Below, piece after piece: positions 1-6,093 of a DNA stretch of 6,553 bases (the first letter of the stretch is position 1; the number at the start of each line of letters is the position of its first letter). The stretch spans positions 1 to 6,553 of the forward strand of contig JAKAVH010000168.1 in NCBI GenBank assembly GCA_021827545.1. Reading direction: 5' to 3'. A model generated the notes under the pieces. That model saw only the letters and a program-made list of their open reading frames with translations. It had not been told where the DNA came from and searched no databases. The stretch comes from Thermoplasmata archaeon. GTDB lineage: Archaea > Thermoplasmatota > Thermoplasmata > UBA184. A program made the position numbers and the translations under genes.

Positions 1-941
1 TGATGCTGGTGGGCCTGCTCGCCCTCGTCTTCTACTCGGGGTCGAGCTCCTTCGACTTCTCGAGCGTCTACGCCGCGGCCCGCTCGCTCTCCGCGGTCCC
101 CCAGACGTTCCTGTTCCTCGCGCTGTTCTTCGGCTTCGGCGTCAAGTTCCCGATGGTGCCGTTCCACACGTGGCTGCCCGACGCGCACGTCGAGGCACCG
201 ACCGGCGGTTCGGTACTGCTCGCCGGCCTTCTGTTGAAGCTCGGGGGTTACGGACTCATCCGGTGGGCGGTCGAGGTGCTGCCGAGCGGCCTCCACACCG
301 CCCAACCGATCCTGTTCTTCGTGGCGTTCCTCTCGATCGTATGGGGGTCGGTGCTCTCGCTCTCCCAGCGGGACCTGAAGCGACTCGTCGCCTACTCGTC
401 GATCAACCACATGGGGATCGTCCTCCTCGCGATCGCGCTCGACTCGTCCCTCGGACTCATCGCGGCGGTGCTCCTGATGTTCGCCCACGGGATCGTGAGC
501 GGTCTCCTCTTCATGTCGTCCGGCAGCGTGCACCATACCTTCGGCAGCCGCGACATCGCGTCGATCGGCGGGATCACCCCGACCACGCCGGCCCTGTCGA
601 CCCTCATCATGACCGGTTCCCTCGCGTCGCTCGGGCTCCCAGCGCTCATCAGCTTCCCCGCCGAGTTCACCGCGCTGCTCGCAACGTGGAACGGCCTGTC
701 GTACTGGGTCTTCCTCCCTCTCGCGATCCTCGTCGTGACCGCCGCGTTCTACCTGTGGATGATGCAGCGCCTCCTGTTCGGCACGCCGAGAGGGATCCCG
801 GCGGGAGCGCACGACATCCCGTGGTACGAAGGGGCGGGGATGGGGATCCTGGTCGCCTTCACCGTCCTCTTCGGGATCCTGCCGGGACTCCTCGTGAACG
901 TGATCGTGAGCTCGCCGATCCACGGCTGGCCGGGACCTTAG
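1..941 (+). CDS. nuoM: Respiratory complex I proton-pumping subunit M (NuoM/FpoM type), 5'-truncated by the window edge
   Basis: This is an integral membrane subunit of complex I (NADH:quinone or F420H2/ferredoxin:quinone oxidoreductase), one of the antiporter-like proton pumps. The reading frame is open at the left edge; 312 residues counted from the ATG at 3 are visible, against about 490-510 for the family, so roughly 185 N-terminal residues are missing. The two pump lysines are visible: K48 in GVKFPMVPFHTWLPDAH and K79 in LLLKLGGYG. Their 31-residue spacing equals that of K234 and K265 in E. coli NuoM. E221 in SFPAEF sits where E. coli E407 is expected. RDLKRLVAYSSINHMG (123-138) is the usual loop-helix signature, and the last helix is about residues 280-302. 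The TM5 glutamate lies outside the window. MrpD or hydrogenase homologues are alternatives, but the directly following nuoN supports complex I. The electron donor cannot be told from here. Confidence 0.95.
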   Translation, partial: MLVGLLALVFYSGSSSFDFSSVYAAARSLSAVPQTFLFLALFFGFGVKFPMVPFHTWLPDAHVEAPTGGSVLLAGLLLKLGGYGLIRWAVEVLPSGLHTAQPILFFVAFLSIVWGSVLSLSQRDLKRLVAYSSINHMGIVLLAIALDSSLGLIAAVLLMFAHGIVSGLLFMSSGSVHHTFGSRDIASIGGITPTTPALSTLIMTGSLASLGLPALISFPAEFTALLATWNGLSYWVFLPLAILVVTAAFYLWMMQRLLFGTPRGIPAGAHDIPWYEGAGMGILVAFTVLFGILPGLLVNVIVSSPIHGWPGP

Positions 942-945
942 GACG

Positions 946-2532
946 ATGGACGTCGCGAGCTTCGCCGGCCCATTCCTCCCCGAGATCCTCCTGCTCGCGG
1001 GAACGCTCCTCGTCTTCCTCCTCGACGTGGTCCGCGTCCGCCGGAACGAGGTCGTCGGCGCCGTCACCGTCCTCGGCATGGCGCTCGCCCTCCTGTTCGT
1101 GCTCGCCGACCTCGGCTTCGCGCCGATCGCCGGCCTCGCCACGATCTCCTCCGGCGGGATCGACACCGTCCCTTCGGGAACCCCCCTCTACGCGGTCACG
1201 TCGCTCGGGCTCGTCTTTCAGGCGATCTTCCTCTTGGCGGGGCTCCTCGTCGCGCTCGCGTCGCTGAGCCGACCGAGCCGCGAGCGGGGGGCGCCGATCT
1301 TCTTCGGATTGCTCTCGCTCGCCACCCTCGGCATGCTGCTCGTCGCGATCGCCTCCGACCTGATCTTCCTCCTGCTCTCGATCGAGATCACGAGCATTGC
1401 GACCTACCTCCTCGTGGCGTACACCCGGCGCGATGCCCGGTCGATGGAGGCGGCGATGAAGATGTACATCATCGGCGCGCTCTCGACCACGCTCTCCTTC
1501 TTTGGCGCCTCGCTGCTGTACGGGGCGTACGGGACAACGAACCTCTACGCGATCCGTGCGGTCGCGGGGACGGGCGGTTATCCCGTACTCGTCCTCCTCG
1601 GCTACGGCTTCCTCATCGTCGGCCTCGCGTTCAAGGCCACGCTCGTGCCGTTCCACGCGTGGGCAGTCGACGTCTACGACGGCGCCCCGACCGACGTCAC
1701 CGCGTTCCTCGCGGGCGGGTCGAAGAAGGTCGGGCTCTTCGCCTTCTTCCTCGTCTTCCTCGGGCCGGTGCTCCTCGCCCGCACCGCACCGTCGGGGGGC
1801 CCGTTCACGAACGGCGCGGTCGCTCTCGGACCGGTGCTGCAGGTGACGCTCTCGGTGCTTGCCGTCGTCACCATGACGGTGGGGAACGTCCTCGCGCTCC
1901 TCCAGAAGGAGATGAAACGCATGCTCGCCTACTCCTCGATCAGCCAGGCCGGCTACATGCTGATCGGGGTCGCCATCGGCACCGCCCCGGCGCTGGCGGG
2001 CGCGACCCTGCAGATGTTCGCGCATGTCTTCATGAAGGGCGCCGCGTTCCTTCTCGTCGCGGGGGTCGCGGCGTGGGGCGTCGGTCCGCTGATCGAGGAC
2101 TGGCGGGGCCTTGGTACGCGGCGGCCGCTCACCGCCGTCGCGTTCGCGCTGATGCTGCTCTCCCTCGCCGGGGTCCCGCTCACGATCGGCTTCGTCTCGA
2201 AGTTCGTCCTCTTCAGCGCCGCCGTGCAGGCCCAGGGGTACTTCGTCTGGCTCGCGGTCGCGGGCCTTCTCAACAGCGCCCTGTCGGTGTTCTACTACGC
2301 GCGCGTCCTCAAGGTGATCTTCTTCGAGGCTCCCGCGCCCCGCTCCGAGCCCCTCGGGGTCGTGGCCGGCGCCTCCGAGCCCGAAGTGCTGCCCGCCGGC
2401 GGCTTCGGCTACGGCCGGGCGACCGCGATCGCGCTCGCGGTCATCGTCATCGTCGCGGTGGGGGTCTATCCGCAACCGGTCCTCGGGGCGATCCAGGCGG
2501 CCGCGCAGCAGTTCGTGAGCCTCGGACCGTGA
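946..2532 (+). CDS. nuoN: Respiratory complex I proton-pumping subunit N (NuoN/FpoN type)
   Basis: A 528-residue polytopic membrane protein, the third antiporter-like subunit of complex I, acting in the membrane arm. The ATG at 946 follows the nuoM stop by 4 bp. No better start is seen, and the hydrophobic N-terminus (about 10-27) fits the family. Pump residues visible are E147 (LLLSIEITS, TM5), K230 (FKATLVPFHAW), K260 (AGGSKKVG) and K419 (GFVSKF). The K230-K260 spacing of 30 matches K217-K247 of E. coli NuoN. KEMKRMLAYSSISQAGYM (321-338) is the conserved loop-helix motif. It is about 40 residues longer than E. coli NuoN (485). A hydrophilic Pro/Gly/Ala-rich loop at about 461-490, before the last helix (about 491-510), is likely one source of the extra length. 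The weak upstream AGGAC may serve as ribosome site. Its stop overlaps the next start, suggesting co-translation. Confidence 0.95.
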   Translation: MDVASFAGPFLPEILLLAGTLLVFLLDVVRVRRNEVVGAVTVLGMALALLFVLADLGFAPIAGLATISSGGIDTVPSGTPLYAVTSLGLVFQAIFLLAGLLVALASLSRPSRERGAPIFFGLLSLATLGMLLVAIASDLIFLLLSIEITSIATYLLVAYTRRDARSMEAAMKMYIIGALSTTLSFFGASLLYGAYGTTNLYAIRAVAGTGGYPVLVLLGYGFLIVGLAFKATLVPFHAWAVDVYDGAPTDVTAFLAGGSKKVGLFAFFLVFLGPVLLARTAPSGGPFTNGAVALGPVLQVTLSVLAVVTMTVGNVLALLQKEMKRMLAYSSISQAGYMLIGVAIGTAPALAGATLQMFAHVFMKGAAFLLVAGVAAWGVGPLIEDWRGLGTRRPLTAVAFALMLLSLAGVPLTIGFVSKFVLFSAAVQAQGYFVWLAVAGLLNSALSVFYYARVLKVIFFEAPAPRSEPLGVVAGASEPEVLPAGGFGYGRATAIALAVIVIVAVGVYPQPVLGAIQAAAQQFVSLGP

Positions 2533-3638
2533 GCGCGGTCGAGCGGTACGACGTCGCGGTGGTCGGCGCCGGTCCGGCCGGTGCTTCGGCGGCCCGCGCG
2601 GCGGCGGAGGGCGGCGCCCGTACCGTCCTTCTCGACCACCGGCCCGAGCTCGGCCACCCGGTCCAGTGCGGCGAGTTCCTCCCCTCGCCCCGGGAGCTGG
2701 GGGACCTGTTCGGCGCGCCCGAGCTCATCGGGACCGCGTTCGACATCCCCCCGAACACCGTGCTCCGGGAGACCCGGTGGATGGCCTGTGTCTCCCCGTA
2801 CGGGCACCGGTTCCGGTTCCCGCTCGTGGGGTATACCGTCTCCCGCCGGGCGTTCGACAAGGCGCTCGCGGTGCGGGCCGAAGGGTCGGGCGCGGAGCTT
2901 CGCTACCCCGTCGGTGTCACGGCGGTGCGCGAGGGCACGCTGACGCTCACGGGCGGGCGTCGGCTCGAAGCGAAAGTGGTGATCGGCGCCGACGGACCGA
3001 TGTCGACCGTCGGCCGGGCGGTCGGGTTCTCCCCGACCCGAACGATGTTCCGGATGGTCACCGCGACGGTCGACGGCCCCCTTTCCGACCGGATCGACCT
3101 TTACTTCGGGGGCGCGGCGCCGCACGGGTACGCGTGGCTCTTCCCTCGGGCGACCGACGCGAACGTGGGCCTGGGGGTCGACCGGCTCCCCCCGGGTCGA
3201 TCGCTCGACCGGCTGCTCGACCGGTTCCTCGAGCGGGAGGGCCTCGGCACCGCCCGCGAGCGGACCCACTGGTGGGTGCCGATCGGCCCCCCGCCCGAGC
3301 GGCTGGTCTGGGGCCAAGCCCTGCTCGCCGGGGACGCGGCGAACCTCGTCATGGCGACCAACGGCGGCGGGATCCCGACCGCGATGCTCAGTGGGTGGCT
3401 CGCCGGGAGCGCGGCGGCCCGCCACGTCCGCGGTGGCACCCCGCTCGCCGAGTACGACCGCGCGTGGAAGACGGTCCTGTACGCGCCGCTCGCTCGGGCG
3501 GCCCAGATCCAGCGGTTCAGCGACCGGGTCGCGGGGACGGACCTCCTCCTCGCCCTGGGCATGCGCTATATCGGGGCGGCGGGTCTGGACGCGATGATGC
3601 GGCTGCGCTGGCCGTTCCACTTCGGGAGGAGCTCCTGA
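2529..3638 (+). CDS. FAD-dependent geranylgeranyl reductase family protein (prenyl-chain saturase)
   Basis: A 369-residue flavoprotein of the archaeal geranylgeranyl reductase (GGR) family, which hydrogenates double bonds of prenyl chains in ether lipids or quinone tails. An N-terminal Rossmann FAD motif is present (VVGAGPAG, 11-18) with D36 at the end of the second strand for the FAD ribose. Then come the family Cys motif PVQCGEF (C47), IGADGPMSTVGR (152-163), the substrate-side signature PHGYAWLFP (198-206) followed by ANVGLGV, and the second FAD motif LAGDAAN (266-272) with NGGGI (278-282). I chose the GTG at 2529 because it overlaps the nuoN stop (GTGA) and places the FAD motif 10 residues from the start, as usual; the frame is open further upstream only inside nuoN. 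It is slightly shorter than the roughly 390-400 residues common in the family. Context with complex I and a polyprenyl synthase suggests, but does not prove, that it acts on a quinone tail. Archaeal membrane-lipid reductase is the main alternative. Confidence 0.88.
   Translation: MSAVERYDVAVVGAGPAGASAARAAAEGGARTVLLDHRPELGHPVQCGEFLPSPRELGDLFGAPELIGTAFDIPPNTVLRETRWMACVSPYGHRFRFPLVGYTVSRRAFDKALAVRAEGSGAELRYPVGVTAVREGTLTLTGGRRLEAKVVIGADGPMSTVGRAVGFSPTRTMFRMVTATVDGPLSDRIDLYFGGAAPHGYAWLFPRATDANVGLGVDRLPPGRSLDRLLDRFLEREGLGTARERTHWWVPIGPPPERLVWGQALLAGDAANLVMATNGGGIPTAMLSGWLAGSAAARHVRGGTPLAEYDRAWKTVLYAPLARAAQIQRFSDRVAGTDLLLALGMRYIGAAGLDAMMRLRWPFHFGRSS
3624..3631 (+). promoter_or_regulatory. Shine-Dalgarno site of the polyprenyl synthase gene
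   Basis: GGGAGGAG lies 9 nt before the ATG at 3641 and inside the last codons of the reductase gene. It is the only strong anti-16S complement in front of any start in this window, and it fixes the ATG at 3641 as the start despite an open frame extending upstream. Confidence 0.7.
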
Positions 3639-3640
3639 CC

Positions 3641-4690
3641 ATGCCCTCCCCCGACCCAGGTATCGAGCCGACGCTCGAGGCGCTGGTCGCCCAGGCGCTC
3701 GGCGAGGCGACCGCCGAGGAGCTCGCCCAGGTCCTTCCGGTGCTCGTGCGGGACGTCAGCGACATCGACTGGCGCCTCCACCAGGTCCTCGGATCGACCT
3801 ACGCCCGTCTGACCGAGGCGGCCCGCTATGCCTGTTCGACCGGGGGAAAGCGGGTCCGCCCGCTCGTGATGTCCGCGGCCTTCCGGGCGCTGGGCGAGGA
3901 GTCGACCGGGCCGATCCACTCGCTCGCCGCCGCCTTCCAGCTGATCCACACCGCGACGCTCGTCCACGATGACGTCATCGACCACGCCGAGACGCGGCGG
4001 GGTCGGCCGTCGATGCCACGCGCCTTCGGCACCGCGCTCGCCATCGTCTCAGGCGACTACCTGTTCGTGCGGGCCTTCGAGCTGGCGGCCGAGTACTCGA
4101 AGTCGATCATCCTCCGCAGCGGGGAAGCGTGCGCCGACCTCGTGGAAGGGGAGGTCCTCCAGGACGCGTCGCGCTTCGACCTCTCGAGCGGCCGCGAGCA
4201 TTACTTCCGCGTGGTCGAGCGCAAGACCGCGGCGATCATCGCCTCCGGGCTCGCGTCGGTCGCGGAGGTCGCCGAGGCCACCGCGCCCGTGATGAACGCC
4301 CTCGAGACGTACGGAAAGGCGCTCGGGGTCGCCTTCCAGATCCGGGACGACCTGCTCGACGTCTACGGCGACCCCGACCTCCTCGGCAAGCCGCTCTACA
4401 CCGACTTCCGCGAGGGGAACCCGACCCTCCTCTCCCTCGAGACGTTCCTCCGCCTCGACCCCCGGCGCCAGGCCGAGTACGAGAAGCTGTTCCAGCTGCG
4501 TCGCAAGCGGACGAAGCACGTGCTCCGGCTGAAGGAGCTCACCGACCTCACCGACGCCGCAACGTCCGTCGCGCAGGAAGCGGCGAACTGGACCGACCGG
4601 GCGGTCCGGGCGCTCGAACCGATCCCCCCGGGCCCGTACCGGCGCCTCCTCGAGCGGCTCGCCCACGGCGCAGCCGAGCGTCGCTTCTAG
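3641..4690 (+). CDS. trans-Polyprenyl diphosphate synthase, probably medium/long chain
   Basis: A 349-residue head-to-tail prenyl transferase that condenses isopentenyl diphosphate onto an allylic diphosphate. Motifs in order: GGKRVRP (68-74, IPP binding), first Asp-rich motif DDVID (110-114), TRRGRPS (118-124), GDYLF, ERKTA (K195-T196), FQIRDDLLD (second Asp-rich motif, 236-240) and LGKP (K250). The residue five before the first Asp motif is Ala105 in LIHTATLVHDD, as in octaprenyl-type IspB. Archaeal C20 synthases usually carry an aromatic residue there, so a product longer than C20 is inferred. Odd: EGN (258-260) replaces the usual EGK, losing a lysine that normally contacts diphosphate, and the TLPL that follows is TLLS. 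The gene starts 2 bp after the reductase stop with a good Shine-Dalgarno. It most likely makes the side chain of the quinone used by complex I; lipid C20 or C25 synthesis remains possible. Confidence 0.92.
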   Translation: MPSPDPGIEPTLEALVAQALGEATAEELAQVLPVLVRDVSDIDWRLHQVLGSTYARLTEAARYACSTGGKRVRPLVMSAAFRALGEESTGPIHSLAAAFQLIHTATLVHDDVIDHAETRRGRPSMPRAFGTALAIVSGDYLFVRAFELAAEYSKSIILRSGEACADLVEGEVLQDASRFDLSSGREHYFRVVERKTAAIIASGLASVAEVAEATAPVMNALETYGKALGVAFQIRDDLLDVYGDPDLLGKPLYTDFREGNPTLLSLETFLRLDPRRQAEYEKLFQLRRKRTKHVLRLKELTDLTDAATSVAQEAANWTDRAVRALEPIPPGPYRRLLERLAHGAAERRF

Positions 4691-4762
4691 CCGCGCCTTT
4701 CGAACGAAAGCTACATCTTCCCCCCGCGGGGTCGAATCGTTCGTCCCCGAGTCGATCGACCC
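4691..4762. promoter_or_regulatory. Short intergenic spacer with clustered palindromes and a weak promoter-like stretch
   Basis: This 72-bp gap is the largest in the window and marks a likely operon boundary. CTTTCGAACGAAAG (4697-4710) is an inverted repeat with a 5-bp or longer stem; CCCCGCGGGG (4722-4731) is a perfect palindrome; CGAACGA (4701-4707) is the reverse complement of TCGTTCG (4737-4743), enclosing the second palindrome. CGAAAG followed by CTACATCT (4711-4718) could be a poor BRE/TATA pair, giving a leader of about 20 nt for the next gene. No T-rich terminator tract is seen. The roles are inference; such short repeats arise readily at this base composition. Confidence 0.3.
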
Positions 4763-5218
4763 ATGAGCGGAACCTCGAATGTCGGCGCCGGCCCGGCGGA
4801 CGCGCCGATGCGCTTCGACCATCTGCCTCCGCGGTGGGAGCCGACGCCGGTGCGGCCCCGCCTCCCGATCGGCATCGCGGTCGTTTCGGTGGTCCTCGCC
4901 GTCCTCGGGGTCGTGATGGTCCTCGGCGGGATCCTGTTCCTTCTCGCGCTGTACGAGGGGGCCTTCGTCCCGGCGTCGCTCGAGATCTTCCAGGCGATCG
5001 ACCCCTACGGCGCCGCGATCCTGGTCGTGCTGGGCGCGACCCTCCTCGGGGTCGCGACGTCGCTCTGGCGCCAGGAGACCTGGGCGCTCTGGACGACGAT
5101 CGTCCTTGTCTTCGGCACGTCGGCCTATCTGTTCTTCACGGGCTCGATCACGGTCCTCTTCCTCCTCTTCGTCGCGCTCTTCGTCTACCTCATTTCGGTC
5201 CGCCGGTTCTTCTACTGA
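4763..5218 (+). CDS. Unrecognised four-helix integral membrane protein
   Basis: A 151-residue protein whose family I do not recognise. Residues 1-35 are hydrophilic and Pro-rich (PPRWEPTPVRPRLP, 22-35). They are followed by four predicted membrane helices at about 36-63, 82-101, 106-123 and 125-145, and a short basic-aromatic tail (RRFFY). WRQETWALW (101-109), between helices 2 and 3, resembles the Trp/Arg-rich turn seen in many small uncharacterised archaeal membrane proteins, but this gives no function. No signal peptide or cysteines are seen. The ATG at 4763 lacks a Shine-Dalgarno; a second ATG at 4808 (residue 16) would trim only the hydrophilic tail. The frame, hydrophobic pattern and the 1-bp overlap with the following amidase gene make it a convincing gene. 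The overlap suggests translational coupling, hence perhaps a linked role, which I cannot name. Confidence 0.82.
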   Translation: MSGTSNVGAGPADAPMRFDHLPPRWEPTPVRPRLPIGIAVVSVVLAVLGVVMVLGGILFLLALYEGAFVPASLEIFQAIDPYGAAILVVLGATLLGVATSLWRQETWALWTTIVLVFGTSAYLFFTGSITVLFLLFVALFVYLISVRRFFY

Positions 5219-6039
5219 TGCGGATCGCGCTCGCCCAGCTGGCGCCGGTCCCGGGCGATCTCGCGCGCAACGTCGCGCGGGTCGGGGAGTCCGTCCGGGA
5301 GGCGCGGGCCGACGTCGCCGTCTTTCCCGAGCTCTTCCTCTCGGGGTACCGCGTCGGGGATCGCTTCCACCGGCTCGCCCTCCGGGACGGGGATCGCACG
5401 ACCGAGGCGTTGCGCGAGATCGCCCGGGAAACCCGGTGCACGGTCGTCGTCGGCGCTCCGCTCGTTTCCGCCGAGCGCAAAGGGGAGATCCACAACGCGG
5501 CGCTCGCCTTCCTCCCGACCGAGGAGCTGTTCGTCCAAGTGAAGCGGTACCTCCCGACGTTCGGACCGTTCGAGGAAGGGGTCCTCTTCACGGCGACCGA
5601 CGCGAGCCGACCGGTCCTTCTCGGCGAGCACCCGGTCGGGATCGAGATCTGCTACGACGCCTTCTTTCCCGAGGTCTCCCGACAGCTCGCGCTCGGCGGC
5701 GCTGAGCTTCTCCTCGTGATCAGCGCCTCGCCGGTGACGAGCCGCCGCCTCTTCGAGCGGCTCCTGCCGGCGCGGGCGATCGAGAACGCCTTCCCGGTCG
5801 TCTACGTGAACCGGGGCGGTGTCGAGTACGGGGTGGTCTTCGGCGGCGGCTCCGGCGCCTGGGACGCCCGAGGGGAGATCCGCGACGCGACCTCGGTACC
5901 GTTCCCATCGCTGGCGAACGAGGAGAGCCTCTCGGTGGTCGAGATCGACCCGGGAGAGTCCGCCCGGTGGCGCCCGTTCCGTCCGGTGCTGCGCGACCTC
6001 GCGAGCCGGCCCCCGCCGGCGCCGCCCGCCTCGCTGTAG
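5218..6039 (+). CDS. Nitrilase-superfamily carbon-nitrogen hydrolase, resembling the glutaminase domain of NAD+ synthetase
   Basis: A 273-residue, apparently soluble amidase with the complete Glu-Lys-Cys triad: E38 in VFPELFLSGY, K109 in VKRYLPTFGPF and C145 in IEICYDAFFPE. E119 or E120 would be the additional structural glutamate. The length equals a single nitrilase domain. MRIALAQLAPVPGDLARN at the start, the KRYLP..GPFEEG stretch, SASP (169-172), VVYVNRGG (194-201) and the later GGGSGAWDARG stretch are closest, from memory, to the N-terminal glutaminase domain of glutamine-dependent NAD+ synthetases. However, no synthetase domain follows, because the frame stops at 6039. It may supply ammonia to a separate NH3-dependent NadE, or it may be an omega-amidase or other amide hydrolase; substrate cannot be assigned from sequence. 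Its ATG shares one base with the membrane protein stop (TGATG) and has no Shine-Dalgarno, so translation is probably coupled. Confidence 0.88.
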   Translation: MRIALAQLAPVPGDLARNVARVGESVREARADVAVFPELFLSGYRVGDRFHRLALRDGDRTTEALREIARETRCTVVVGAPLVSAERKGEIHNAALAFLPTEELFVQVKRYLPTFGPFEEGVLFTATDASRPVLLGEHPVGIEICYDAFFPEVSRQLALGGAELLLVISASPVTSRRLFERLLPARAIENAFPVVYVNRGGVEYGVVFGGGSGAWDARGEIRDATSVPFPSLANEESLSVVEIDPGESARWRPFRPVLRDLASRPPPAPPASL

Positions 6040-6064
6040 CACGCCACGGTTCAACTCGAACGCG

Positions 6065-6077
6065 GCGCTTATAGCGC
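6065..6077 (+). promoter_or_regulatory. TATA-like promoter element of top6B inside an inverted repeat
   Basis: CTTATAGC (6068-6075) is an AT island in G+C-rich surroundings and resembles an archaeal TATA box. It lies about 22-25 bp before the GTG at 6094, the distance expected between TATA box and transcription start, so the mRNA would be leaderless or nearly so. The element is the centre of GCGCT-TAT-AGCGC (6065-6077), which could simply be chance or could be an operator. A 54-bp gap separates the previous stop (6039) from 6094. Confidence 0.5.
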
Positions 6078-6093
6078 TCCTCGACCCCCCGTT

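Noticed and set aside
859..2475. Long open frame of 538 codons on the minus strand opposite nuoN
   Set aside because: The translation is an Arg/Asp/Glu/Gly-rich, low-complexity product with no fold or motif. It is an antisense shadow produced by the high G+C codon pattern of nuoN.
1659..2528. Upstream extension of the reductase frame into nuoN
   Set aside because: The extension is Arg-rich nonsense read out of frame through nuoN. The GTG at 2529 gives the normal N-terminus for the FAD fold.
1..2532. Identity as an Mrp-type sodium/proton antiporter or membrane hydrogenase module
   Set aside because: Subunit-specific M and N signatures and the M-then-N order match complex I; no Mrp or hydrogenase partner is seen.
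2466..3620. Minus-strand open frame of 384 codons opposite the reductase gene
   Set aside because: Arg/Pro/Glu-rich without motifs, exactly opposite a gene with complete FAD motifs; a composition artefact.
4129..5217. Upstream extension of the amidase frame through the prenyl synthase and membrane protein genes
   Set aside because: The extension is Arg/Pro-rich and out of frame with two real genes; MRIALAQ from the ATG at 5218 is the canonical nitrilase start.
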